From contig JBNLAN010000026.1 in NCBI GenBank assembly GCA_050302175.1, forward strand, positions 1-43,478: a stretch of 43,478 bases of DNA. Reading direction: 5' to 3'. Source of the DNA: JBNLAN01 sp050302175. Its GTDB lineage: Bacteria; Pseudomonadota; Zetaproteobacteria; Mariprofundales; Mariprofundaceae. The position numbers and the translations under genes are program-made. The notes under the pieces are model-generated. The model had not been told where the DNA came from and did not search any database. It worked only from the letters and a program-made list of their open reading frames with translations. This document shows positions 26,650-33,916 of this stretch, in pieces; within the stretch, counting starts at the first letter, position 1; the number at the start of each line of letters is the position of its first letter.

Positions 26650-26720
26650 TCTGGTGCAAACACTAGGGAGGGGAGGAGGGAATGGCACCAGACGTGACAA
26701 ACAATACTGCCAGCTTGTGA
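26650..26720 (+). other. G-rich-loop hairpin and possible 12-codon leader peptide before hslV
   Basis: An 8-bp perfect inverted repeat (TCTGGTGC at 26650-26657, GCACCAGA at 26685-26692) encloses a purine-rich loop with G runs (26666-26680). The loop contains a very strong Shine-Dalgarno sequence, and an ATG (26682) directly abuts the right arm, opening a 12-codon ORF that stops at TGA 26718-26720. It could be a regulatory leader, an RNA thermometer-like element or a G-quadruplex; all are inference. Confidence 0.35.
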
Positions 26721-26790
26721 TGCCCGTATGAATGACACATTAATAAACGTTAATTTCCCGGCGCTTCATTTCCTGCCGGAAAACTGCAGG

Positions 26791-26818
26791 ATGACTTCCG
26801 CGCCACTCATATTATACA
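26791..26818 (+). promoter_or_regulatory. Weak promoter candidate for hslVU
   Basis: ATGACT (26791-26796), a 16-nt spacer and TATACA (26813-26818), each with four of six sigma-70 consensus matches, about 30 bases before the hslV ATG. I found no convincing sigma-32 pattern (CTTGAA ... CCCCAT) here by eye, which is notable for hslVU. Confidence 0.3.
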
Positions 26819-26849
26819 ATGGCCTCTCCAATAACCGCAGGTGAAAAGA

Positions 26850-27398
26850 ATGTCTGGAATCAATATGCGCGGCACCACCATTTGCTGCGTGCGAAAAAAC
26901 AGTGAAGTCGCCATTGCAGGCGACGGACAGGTTACTCTTGGTGACACCGTCATCAAACACGGTGCGCGAAAGATTCGCGCCATTCGCGATGGCTCCATTA
27001 TCACAGGATTTGCAGGCTCAACGGCAGATGCCATGAACCTATTCGAACGTTTTGAAGCAAAGCTTGACGAACACGGCGCCAACCTGACCCGCGCCGCGGT
27101 TGCGCTTGCCAAGGAGTGGCGCACAGACCGCTACCTGCGAAAACTCGAAGCCATGATGATCGTTGCAGATGCCGAGCGCATTCTGATTATTTCCGGCAAC
27201 GGTGATGTTTTGGAACCGGACAACAGCGTGGCAGCCATTGGTTCGGGAGGGTCATATGCCAAGGCCGCTGCCACTGCCCTTTCTGCACACAGCGATCTCT
27301 CCGCCCGCGAAGTGGTCAAAACCGCCATGGAAATTGCTGCGGATATTTGCATCTACACCAACAACAGCATTCTGATCGAATCCATCAGCCCGGAGTAA
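26850..27398 (+). CDS. hslV: ATP-dependent protease peptidase subunit HslV
   Basis: N-terminal-nucleophile threonine peptidase of the proteasome-like HslVU complex. The catalytic T-T-I motif is followed by A-I-A-G-D-G-Q-V-T-L-G and G-F-A-G-S-T-A-D-A, both family hallmarks, with G-S-G-G-S-Y-A in the C-terminal half. Start ATG 26850 has AGGTG at good spacing and yields 182 aa; an ATG at 26865 would place only M-R-G before T-T. Either way a short pro-sequence precedes the catalytic Thr, unlike E. coli, where Thr follows the initiator Met; this is common in other lineages. Four bases separate its stop from hslU. Confidence 0.95.
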   Translation: MSGINMRGTTICCVRKNSEVAIAGDGQVTLGDTVIKHGARKIRAIRDGSIITGFAGSTADAMNLFERFEAKLDEHGANLTRAAVALAKEWRTDRYLRKLEAMMIVADAERILIISGNGDVLEPDNSVAAIGSGGSYAKAAATALSAHSDLSAREVVKTAMEIAADICIYTNNSILIESISPE

Positions 27399-27402
27399 CT
27401 TC

Positions 27403-28737
27403 ATGCATGTGATGACCCCTCGCGAAATCGTATCAGAGCTTGATCGCTATATTATCGGGCAGAGCGATGCAAAACGTGCTGTTGCCATCGCCTTGCGAAA
27501 CCGCTGGCGACGCCAGCAGGTCGCATCGCCGATACGTGAAGAGATCACCCCAAAAAATATCCTGATGATCGGCCCGACCGGTGTCGGCAAAACTGAGATC
27601 GCACGCAGGCTTGCACGCCTCGCCAAAGCGCCATTTGTGAAGGTGGAGGCCACAAAATATACCGAAGTGGGCTATGTAGGCCGCGATGTTGAATCCATGA
27701 TTCGCGACCTGCTTGACACTTCCATCAAACTGGTACGCGAAGAGCATCTGGCCCGCGTTCAGACCCATGCAGAGGAGGATGCCGAAGAGCATCTGCTTGA
27801 TATTCTTATTCCCCATCCGGTATCCCCTGCCGGACCTGTTTCGAGCGGGCTCAGCCAGTCGGAGTCAGAATCCCGTGAAAAGATGCGCAAGAAGCTGCGT
27901 GCCGGGGAGTTGAACAGCCGTCAGGTCGAAATCGAAGTTCAACCACCGCAACAGGCACCGATGTTGCAAATTTTCCAGGGGCAGGGAAATGAAGAAATCG
28001 ACCTGAAGGATATGTTCGGCAGCATGATGGGAGGGGGTAAAAAATCAAAACGCATGCGTGTTGAAGAGGCGCTGAATATTCTGAAACAACAGGCCGCCGA
28101 CAGACTTCTGGACATGGATCTGGTCAAACAGGAGGCGACCTTCCGAGCTGAAAACAGCGGCATCATTTTCCTCGACGAAATGGATAAAATCACACACCGG
28201 GAGGGCAACAATGCGGATGTTTCCCGCGAAGGGGTACAGCGAGATCTACTGCCACTAGTTGAAGGTACAACGGTCAACACCCGTTATGGGCAGGTCAAAA
28301 CCGACCATGTTCTGTTCATCGCTTCAGGAGCCTTCCACTTAAGCAAGCCATCCGACTTAATCCCCGAACTGCAGGGGCGTTTTCCGATAAGAGTCAGCCT
28401 GAATCCGCTGGCAGAGGATGATTTCCGCAAAATTCTGATCGAGCCTGAGTCCTCTTTAACCCGCCAATATCAGGCGCTAATCAAGACCGAGAATATCAAA
28501 GTTGTATTTACCGATGATGCGATCTCGGAGATTGCCCGCATTGCGGTGCAGGTGAACGAAAAAACCGAAAATATCGGTGCACGCCGCCTGCACACATTAC
28601 TTGAGCGCGTTCTGGATGAGATCAGCTTCGATGCTTCGGATCGCCCGGATACCGCACTCACGATTGATGCCGATTATGTGCGCTCACAATTGAGCGACAT
28701 CAGCCAGGATGAGGATCTGTCGCGCTATATTTTGTAA
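27403..28737 (+). CDS. hslU: ATP-dependent protease ATPase subunit HslU
   Basis: Clp/Hsp100-class AAA+ unfoldase that feeds substrates to HslV. Walker A is G-P-T-G-V-G-K-T-E near residue 62, and Walker B is in I-I-F-L-D-E-M-D-K-I. The intermediate I-domain (about 110-240, helical and charged) is intact, and the C-terminus ends with S-R-Y-I-L, matching the HslU tail that docks into HslV. Length 444 aa is standard. It lies four bases after hslV with GGAG upstream, so the pair is cotranscribed. Confidence 0.97.
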   Translation: MHVMTPREIVSELDRYIIGQSDAKRAVAIALRNRWRRQQVASPIREEITPKNILMIGPTGVGKTEIARRLARLAKAPFVKVEATKYTEVGYVGRDVESMIRDLLDTSIKLVREEHLARVQTHAEEDAEEHLLDILIPHPVSPAGPVSSGLSQSESESREKMRKKLRAGELNSRQVEIEVQPPQQAPMLQIFQGQGNEEIDLKDMFGSMMGGGKKSKRMRVEEALNILKQQAADRLLDMDLVKQEATFRAENSGIIFLDEMDKITHREGNNADVSREGVQRDLLPLVEGTTVNTRYGQVKTDHVLFIASGAFHLSKPSDLIPELQGRFPIRVSLNPLAEDDFRKILIEPESSLTRQYQALIKTENIKVVFTDDAISEIARIAVQVNEKTENIGARRLHTLLERVLDEISFDASDRPDTALTIDADYVRSQLSDISQDEDLSRYIL

Positions 28738-28751
28738 ACACAGCCATCTGC

Positions 28752-29312
28752 CTACTCCGGCAGGTAGGGCGTCACCAGATCAACTCCTGCCAACGCCATA
28801 AACATCACGAATGCGATACTCATGGCGATAAGAAATGTCAGTGGAAGCAGCACGATCACCGATGCTGCCCCTATCGGCATTTTGCCGTGGCTCACCAGCC
28901 CGCGCCAGCTCAGATAAAATTGCATCATAATCGTCGCAACCATGAGATATGGCACCCAATCAAGCACCATCGGCACACTCGAATAGGCGCAAATCTGAAA
29001 CGCCGACTCCTCACTCAACTCAACGCCTGCGAAGACCCGGGCCGTCCACGACATATAGATTGATTGAAAGCGGAACAGAGCCAACCCGCCTACGATACAT
29101 GCAGGTAAAACAAAATGTGGTTGCACACTTTCCACTGTCACAACGATGCCAAACCCAAGCATCAAAAGTATCAGGCATAAAAATACCGTGCTTTCCCTGT
29201 AGCTTTCGGTTTTTGTCATATTTTCGAAAAAAATGCGGGGGTTTCTCAACAGACTTCGTATGGCTGGCAAGAAGCTGCGGCCGAAATTGCGTGTAGTGAA
29301 ATAATCCGACAT
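28752..29312 (-). CDS. Yip1-family membrane protein
   Basis: A 186-aa polytopic protein starting at ATG 29312 with GGAGGAGG on its strand. After about 50 hydrophilic residues (R-S-L-L-R-N-P-R-I-F-F near 25) there are about five hydrophobic spans, with M-S-W-T-A and S-Y/Y-S-S-V-P-M-V-L-D-W in the loops, the pattern of bacterial Yip1 (PF04893) proteins. The function of bacterial members is not established. It converges on hslU with only 14 bases between the stops. A longer opening upstream of 29312 lacks a ribosome site. Confidence 0.7.
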   Translation of the reverse strand: MSDYFTTRNFGRSFLPAIRSLLRNPRIFFENMTKTESYRESTVFLCLILLMLGFGIVVTVESVQPHFVLPACIVGGLALFRFQSIYMSWTARVFAGVELSEESAFQICAYSSVPMVLDWVPYLMVATIMMQFYLSWRGLVSHGKMPIGAASVIVLLPLTFLIAMSIAFVMFMALAGVDLVTPYLPE

Positions 29313-29432
29313 AACTGCGCACCTCCTCCATATAACCCACCGGGCGCTTCTCCGGCAATCTATCGCCAACACGGCTTGAAGGCCATCTGACACAACCTCC
29401 TCATGTTGCTATGATTGGCGAAAGGAGTTTTC

Positions 29433-29645
29433 ATGCCAATCTATGAGTACCTCTGTAAATCGTGTCACAATCACTTCGAAAGCTTGGTACTGCGCAAGAA
29501 TGAACAGGTGCAGTGCCCAGGTTGTGAAAGCACAAATCTGCAAAAAATGGTATCAGCACATGCTGTCGGCAACAGCCAACAGCAAACTGAGGCGTGCCCT
29601 GCTTCCGGCTGCAGCCAGGGCCCCTGTCCATTGAGTTGCCAATGA
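29433..29645 (+). CDS. FmdB-family zinc-ribbon regulatory protein with Cys-rich tail
   Basis: A 70-aa protein starting at ATG 29433 behind AAAGGAG. The N-terminus reads M-P-I-Y-E-Y-x-C-x2-C-x3-F-E, followed by C-P-x-C, giving a CxxC...CxxC zinc ribbon (PF09723, FmdB). The C-terminal 20 residues add five more cysteines in short spacings (C-P-A-S-G-C, G-P-C-P, S-C), a second possible metal site more elaborate than many relatives. The stop overlaps the first FKBP gene by ATGA. FmdB-type proteins are small, poorly understood regulators. Confidence 0.88.
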   Translation: MPIYEYLCKSCHNHFESLVLRKNEQVQCPGCESTNLQKMVSAHAVGNSQQQTEACPASGCSQGPCPLSCQ

Positions 29646-30127
29646 ACTGGGGTGCATATCTCCTGCTTGCAGGCTTGATAATTGCAAGCTGCTCGAATGA
29701 ACCGGGATGGGGCGAGCAGCAGGCCATCGCCAATATTCAGCAAGGCAAGGCGTTTCTGGAAGAGAACCGACAGCAGCAGGGAGTCATCTCGCTGCCCAGC
29801 GGCCTGCAATACCGTATTCTTCACACTGGAACAGGCCCAAGACCAGCGGCAAAAGACGTTGTTGAAGTACACTACCGGGGAACCTTCATCGGTGGAGCTG
29901 AGTTTGATAGCTCCTACAGCAGACATGCCCCTTCCAGCTTTCGAGTTGATGGCGTCATCAATGGCTGGCGCGAAGCCCTGCAATTGATGCCAGTGGGCTC
30001 AAAATGGCAGCTCTTTGTTCCACACTGGCTGGCATATGGCAGCAGAGGTGCGGGGAAAGAGATCGGCCCCAACAAAACCCTGATCTTCGAAGTTGAGCTA
30101 CTATCCGTTCAGGAGCCAGAAAATTGA
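29642..30127 (+). CDS. FKBP-type peptidyl-prolyl isomerase lipoprotein (canonical)
   Basis: A 161-aa FkpA/Mip-like lipoprotein. ATG 29642 overlaps the FmdB-type stop and gives a lipoprotein signal ending in I-A-S-C near residue 17. A short helical linker (about 25-45) precedes one FKBP domain with the hallmark V-E-V-H-Y-R-G-T, F-D-S-S-Y, G-V-I-N-G-W-R-E-A-L-Q, M-P-V-G-S-K-W, L-A-Y-G-S-R-G and a C-terminal F-E-V-E-L-L. The usual active-site positions (Tyr in H-Y, F-D, V-I-x-x-W, Tyr in L-A-Y-G, Phe) are retained, so it should be an active periplasmic prolyl isomerase. Export and lipidation are inferred from the lipobox. Confidence 0.9.
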   Translation: MNWGAYLLLAGLIIASCSNEPGWGEQQAIANIQQGKAFLEENRQQQGVISLPSGLQYRILHTGTGPRPAAKDVVEVHYRGTFIGGAEFDSSYSRHAPSSFRVDGVINGWREALQLMPVGSKWQLFVPHWLAYGSRGAGKEIGPNKTLIFEVELLSVQEPEN

Positions 30128-30187
30128 TTGCTTTTACTTATTCATTAGTTCATTATTTTCTAATGTTTATATAGAAGGAGGGGTAAG

Positions 30188-30685
30188 TTGTCTACATCAC
30201 ATATTCTTGTTTCAAAACTATTACTGGCCATGATCACATCGGTGCTGATGCTTTCCGGCTGTTCATCTTCACAGGATCCCAACAGCCCGGCCGCAAAAAA
30301 TCTTGCTGCAGGTAAAGCGTTTCTCACAAAAAACGCAACCCGGCCAGAGGTGAAGACCCTGGAGAGTGGTCTCCAATATGAAGTACTTCAAGAGGGTAGT
30401 GGCAAACAACCCAAGCTGGCCGACTGGGTCAACGTACATTACCGCGGCATGCACCTGGACGGCACCGTATTTAGCGAGTCGGATCCAAACAACGAGCCGG
30501 AAATGGTATCGGTCAAAAACTCACTGATTGGCTGGAGGCTGGCGCTTCTCAACATGAAGGTAGGGAGCAAATGGCGAATCTATCTGCCTCCACGCATCGC
30601 ATATAGCAACCGGGGAGTTAAGGGGATGGTCGAACCCAATGAAACCGTTATCTACGAACTCGAGCTGAAGTCGATCATCTGGTAG
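30188..30685 (+). CDS. FKBP-like lipoprotein, second copy with degenerate active site
   Basis: A 165-aa lipoprotein starting at TTG 30188, directly preceded by AAGGAGG (30175-30181); no ATG lies at the right place. The lipobox L-S-G-C occurs near residue 25. The FKBP domain is recognisable (V-N-V-H-Y-R-G-M, G-W-R-L-A-L, K-V-G-S-K-W-R, I-A-Y-S-N-R-G), but where active FKBPs have F-D, this protein reads F-S-E-S, so the conserved Asp is lost, and V-I is replaced by S-L before the Trp. It is likely a chaperone or binding protein rather than a fast isomerase. It sits 60 bases downstream of the canonical copy and probably arose by duplication. Confidence 0.85.
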   Translation: MSTSHILVSKLLLAMITSVLMLSGCSSSQDPNSPAAKNLAAGKAFLTKNATRPEVKTLESGLQYEVLQEGSGKQPKLADWVNVHYRGMHLDGTVFSESDPNNEPEMVSVKNSLIGWRLALLNMKVGSKWRIYLPPRIAYSNRGVKGMVEPNETVIYELELKSIIW

Positions 30686-30691
30686 CCGGTG

Positions 30692-30707
30692 GCGCGGACA
30701 ACCGCGC
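30692..30707. terminator. Weak hairpin between convergent genes
   Basis: GCGCGG (30692-30697) pairs with CCGCGC (30702-30707) around ACAA. No T tract follows on either strand, so it is at best a weak or Rho-assisted terminator between the FKBP gene and the response regulator. Confidence 0.35.
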
Positions 30708-30748
30708 GATACCACAAATCGGGCGCCTGAATATTGGGACCCATCAGC

Positions 30749-31135
30749 TCAAGGGTTCAGCAATTCACGCACATTCTTTTCAAACACGCGTAAAGTGACA
30801 GGCTTCGGCAATACGCGAATTCCCGTAATCACCGAATACTCTTCCAAAGCGCCGCGCTCATAACCCGTAATGAAGATAACGGGAAGCGTGGGGCGTTGCT
30901 GGCGCATAATGCGTACCGCCTCAATACCGCCCAGCCTCGGCATCACCACATCCATCACCACAAGATCGATTTCGTCACCACTTGCATCGAAAGCGCCTAA
31001 CGCCTCTTCACCATCGCAGACCGAAATCACCCTGTAGCCTAAAACCTGTAAAATATTCGCATAAGTTCGACGAATTTCCTCTTCGTCATCCACCAGAAGA
31101 ATTGTCTCACCTTTGCCAACCTGTAACTTGGGCAT
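30749..31135 (-). CDS. Single-domain response regulator (receiver)
   Basis: A 128-aa stand-alone receiver. The acidic pocket D-D-E-E-E follows I-L-L-V near the N-terminus, the phospho-acceptor Asp is in V-V-M-D-V-V-M-P (residue about 62), Thr in F-I-T-G-Y and Lys in L-P-K-P-V. ATG 31135 is preceded by GGAGGG on its strand. No output domain exists, so it would act by phosphotransfer or protein contact. No kinase is adjacent in the window; the gene lies downstream of the PDE-like HD gene on the same strand, 90 bases away, so the two may be functionally linked. Confidence 0.93.
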   Translation of the reverse strand: MPKLQVGKGETILLVDDEEEIRRTYANILQVLGYRVISVCDGEEALGAFDASGDEIDLVVMDVVMPRLGGIEAVRIMRQQRPTLPVIFITGYERGALEEYSVITGIRVLPKPVTLRVFEKNVRELLNP

Positions 31136-31225
31136 TCGCCCTCCTCGCCATTATCCATTGGTACATATTAGCTCTTGCTTAGCAAGTGACCGTTATTGAA
31201 GCATCGAATACGTCAACCGTCTAGC

Positions 31226-32152
31226 CTACAATTGTGGGGGCCTCCGCCTCAGCATGCCGAAGTCCCCTGCCTTGATCACCTTTTCCAGATAATCCAGATT
31301 GGCAATCACAGCTTCATAATAGAGGTTGCCCTCCACGAAATAGCTTTCAAACAAATGATAGAGACCACCCATGCCGACCTCCAGACGCCCATACAATGCA
31401 GTCCGCATAAAATCGGGGGTTTTCTGCAACATATCCTGCCGCGATAAAAATGCATATCCGTTATTTGCTCTCTCATTCTCCGGACGAGCATATCCGGCCA
31501 TAATAAATTCGTCATACAGTCGGTCCCGGCACTTTTCCAGATAGCAACGATCTGCCATTTGCGCCATCAGATCGGCCGTTCCAAGCATACTCCCCAACAC
31601 ACGATATTTTGGGTTATCGAAAAAAATTCTTTCGATAACAATACCATAGCCAGTAAAACGCAACAACTTGCGAATCACCCCGACATACTTTCCCATACGA
31701 ACAGTTGGAAGATAGCTCTCCAGAAAACGAGCGCTGCGAGCAATATGTTTGGAAGTATATGCGGCACCATGTGCAACCCGTCTGTCCATCACCTTACGTA
31801 CATAACCTGCGTCATGAAACAGCGCCGCAAGAACCCCCAAAACGGCCAGCTCGCTGCCAAGACGCTCCGCCTTTGTCGCGCTCTGCTCATGCGCAGCAAT
31901 CAGCCGTGCCATGGCAAGCGTTACATCAAGTGCATGCTGCTCATTGTGGTAAGCGGTCTCAACGGCCAAATAGCCAGGATACCTCCCGCGATACAGACAG
32001 CGAAAATCGGAAAAAGCCTGCTCAATAGTCCGCGCCTGAGCTGAAGAGAACGTTTCCAGCTCGCGTAGCACAGCCGCAGCCACAGCTTCCGAATCGGTTA
32101 CATCAACCGTTCCGGTAACATCAAATTCCGATCTGCGCGAAGTAAACTTCAC
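31226..32152 (-). CDS. HD-domain protein resembling class I cyclic-nucleotide phosphodiesterases
   Basis: A 308-aa cytoplasmic protein starting at GTG 32152 with AGGAGG nine bases upstream. Residues 69-76 read H-N-E-Q-H-A-L-D, matching the H-N-x-x-H-A-x-D-(V) metal-site signature of class I cyclic-nucleotide phosphodiesterases; H113-D114 (L-F-H-D-A-G-Y) and D194 (G-T-A-D-L) complete the H...HD...D set of the HD superfamily. Substrate cannot be decided from the sequence: c-di-GMP-type HD-GYP lacks this order, and cAMP/cGMP PDEs share it. No transmembrane or sensory domain is visible. It precedes the single-domain response regulator on the same strand. A hypothetical minus-strand ORF upstream of it is not credible. 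Confidence 0.7.
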   Translation of the reverse strand: MKFTSRRSEFDVTGTVDVTDSEAVAAAVLRELETFSSAQARTIEQAFSDFRCLYRGRYPGYLAVETAYHNEQHALDVTLAMARLIAAHEQSATKAERLGSELAVLGVLAALFHDAGYVRKVMDRRVAHGAAYTSKHIARSARFLESYLPTVRMGKYVGVIRKLLRFTGYGIVIERIFFDNPKYRVLGSMLGTADLMAQMADRCYLEKCRDRLYDEFIMAGYARPENERANNGYAFLSRQDMLQKTPDFMRTALYGRLEVGMGGLYHLFESYFVEGNLYYEAVIANLDYLEKVIKAGDFGMLRRRPPQL

Positions 32153-32254
32153 AGAATCCCGCCTCCTGTATACGCCATATCAGCGACGCATTCCTCCTTC
32201 ACACCACCAGTATTCTCGTACATCCTTGTTCGGACCCGAGTACGGAGTGCATAA

Positions 32255-32436
32255 ATGCTATATCGAAAACTAGGTAAATCCAACATTGATGTGAGTGCCA
32301 TATGCCTAGGCGCATGACATGGGGTGGACAAAACAGCGAAAGTGAGCAGTTCAACTACACGACCTCTCATGGCATCAATTTCATGATACTGCTGAGCTAT
32401 ACGCCCCCCGAAATCCGAAACCTGTGGCCGCAGTGA
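32255..32436 (+). pseudogene. Frameshifted 5' remnant of a Tas-like aldo/keto reductase
   Basis: ATG 32255 is preceded by GGAG (32244-32247). The first frame reads M-L-Y-R-K-L-G-K-S-N-I-D-V-S-A-I-C-L-G, the classic aldo/keto-reductase N-terminus, and then stops at TGA 32315-32317. A shift of one base at about 32312-32314 continues the family pattern in the next frame: M-T-W-G-G-Q-N-S-E-S-E-Q, then H-G-I-N-F-M, corresponding to the conserved (M-T-F/W-G-E-Q-N) and (G-I-N-F-I-D-T-A) blocks of the Tas/YajO branch. The catalytic Asp of that second block is already lost (M-I-L-L) and the second frame stops at 32434-32436, with no further homology visible downstream. I infer a missing base plus point decay and loss of the distal 80 percent of the gene. 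Confidence 0.75.
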
Positions 32437-32600
32437 AAGCATGATCAATTCCACGAGTATGCAGCAACTAAAGAGCAATATCGCCAGCATCGATGCCATC
32501 CATAAAAGGCAACCCAACCCATGCCTCTGATAGCGCATGCAATATTGGAAAAAACATGTCATATTGCGGCCTTTCAATACTTCTGGTAGGAAAAAGCACC
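32437..32600. other. Non-coding stretch between the pseudogene and mlaA
   Basis: Together with the pseudogene this makes a 450-base interval (32153-32600) without an intact gene. After 32436 I see no continued reductase homology, no clear terminator and no well-matched promoter. It must contain the mlaA leader, with TAGGA shortly before ATG 32601. Confidence 0.5.
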
Positions 32601-33323
32601 ATGCGCATTCTGGCCTTGTTGATATTACTGCCTCTGATGGGCTGCGCTACAGCGGAGAATCACTATGATCCGCTAGAGCCAATGAACCGGAAAACCGACA
32701 GCTTCAACGACTCGCTGGACAAAATTGTGCTTAAGCCCCTAACCGAAGGCTACCTCACCATCACCCCGAAATTCGTACAGCAGGGTGTTTCCAATTTTTT
32801 CGACAACATCACCTATCCGAACGTCATCCTGAACGACTTTCTGCAAGGCAAAATAAAGCAGGGCTTCATGGACATTACCCGCCTGTTTGCCAATACGATT
32901 TTTGGCGTCGGCGGCCTGATCGATGTCGCAACCGACGGCGGAGCTCCAAAAAACAACGAAGACTTCGGACAAACACTGGCCGTATGGGGCTTCGGATCGG
33001 GAGCCTATGTCGTCTACCCTGTGCTCGGGCCCAACTCGGTACGCAACACACCTGATTTTGCCACATCCTACCTCACCGATGGACTAACCTGGCTTCTGGT
33101 CGGTGCATCGGCGACGGTGCTAGTACCGGTCTACCTGCTCAAGGCCGTTGACTCGCGCGCTCGTCTGGATAACGCCATAAGCCTTCGCGATGAACTATCT
33201 CTGGATCCATATATCTTCACTCGTGATGCCTGGCGACAGCGGCGTGATTATCTGATCCACGATGGCAATCCCCCTAAAAAAGAGAGCCCGGCGACAGACG
33301 GCTTTGATGACGAAAATTTCTAG
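32601..33323 (+). CDS. mlaA: Phospholipid-transport lipoprotein MlaA (VacJ)
   Basis: Outer-membrane component of the Mla lipid-asymmetry pathway, which removes phospholipids from the outer leaflet. ATG 32601 opens a lipoprotein signal with lipobox P-L-M-G-C near residue 17. The mature part follows the MlaA pattern: Y-D-P-L-E-P-M-N-R-K at about 24, the N-x-Y-P-N-V region, G-F-M-D-I-T-R-L-F-A-N-T, G-V-G-G-L-I-D-V-A, E-D-F-G-Q-T-L-A-V-W-G, and Y-P-V-L-G-P-N-S-V-R. Length 240 aa is typical. The longer upstream opening is unsupported. mlaBCDEF are not in the window. The stop overlaps the deaminase gene by several codons. Confidence 0.93.
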   Translation: MRILALLILLPLMGCATAENHYDPLEPMNRKTDSFNDSLDKIVLKPLTEGYLTITPKFVQQGVSNFFDNITYPNVILNDFLQGKIKQGFMDITRLFANTIFGVGGLIDVATDGGAPKNNEDFGQTLAVWGFGSGAYVVYPVLGPNSVRNTPDFATSYLTDGLTWLLVGASATVLVPVYLLKAVDSRARLDNAISLRDELSLDPYIFTRDAWRQRRDYLIHDGNPPKKESPATDGFDDENF

Positions 33324-33909
33324 CCGCTCCTGGCCGGAGCTCCATATCCGATTGCCTGACTGGGTGCACGCCCTCACTGCCGAATACCGGGACACTCCCC
33401 TGCCGAAGCCGGAAACACGCATGCAGTTTGCTGCAAAGCTTGCTGCAGCAAATATTCAGCATGGGGGAGGTCCTTTTGGCGCCTGCATCTTCGACGCAGA
33501 TCACCACACCCTGATAGCACCAGGGATCAACTTGGTAATGCAATCGAACAATTCAACACTGCATGCGGAGATCGTGGCCATCGCCATGGCGCAAAGCGTA
33601 ATCGGAAGTTTTGACCCTTCCTCAAAAGGTGCCCGACTGGAACTTGTCAGCAGTGCGGAGCCCTGTGCCATGTGCCTGGGCGCCATCCCATGGGCGGGAA
33701 TCAGTCGGCTGATCTATGGAGCACGCAGTGAAGATGTGGAGCAGATCGGTTTTGATGAAGGGGATAAACCCGACCACTGGATTGAAAAACTACGGCAGCG
33801 GGGCATCGAAGTGACCAGTGATATCTTACGCAACGACATCCGGCAAATTTTCAGCACATACGAAAAACTCGGTCTGCCGATCTACAACGGAAGGCTGATC
33901 ATGAAATAA
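33307..33909 (+). CDS. Nucleoside/guanine deaminase-family enzyme
   Basis: A zinc-dependent deaminase of the cytidine-deaminase superfamily. It carries the H-A-E catalytic motif (L-H-A-E-I-V-A-I) and the P-C-A-M-C zinc-binding pair in S-S-A-E-P-C-A-M-C-L-G-A-I. The W-A-G-I-S-R-L-I-Y-G-A segment and the long C-terminal extension fit the guanine deaminase/TadA-like subgroup; base or tRNA as substrate is not decidable here. About 200 aa if started at ATG 33307, which overlaps mlaA; ATG 33421 and an upstream ATG at 33262 are alternatives, none with a strong ribosome site. It converges on aroC with seven bases between. Confidence 0.8.
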   Translation: MTKISSRSWPELHIRLPDWVHALTAEYRDTPLPKPETRMQFAAKLAAANIQHGGGPFGACIFDADHHTLIAPGINLVMQSNNSTLHAEIVAIAMAQSVIGSFDPSSKGARLELVSSAEPCAMCLGAIPWAGISRLIYGARSEDVEQIGFDEGDKPDHWIEKLRQRGIEVTSDILRNDIRQIFSTYEKLGLPIYNGRLIMK

Positions 33910-33916
33910 GAAAAGG

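Noticed and set aside
32149..32577. Minus-strand ORF of 142 codons just before the HD gene, overlapping it by ATGA
   Set aside because: It lies antisense to the aldo/keto-reductase remnant, has no ribosome site at its start and shows no plausible domain beyond one hydrophobic stretch. The remnant on plus explains the region better.
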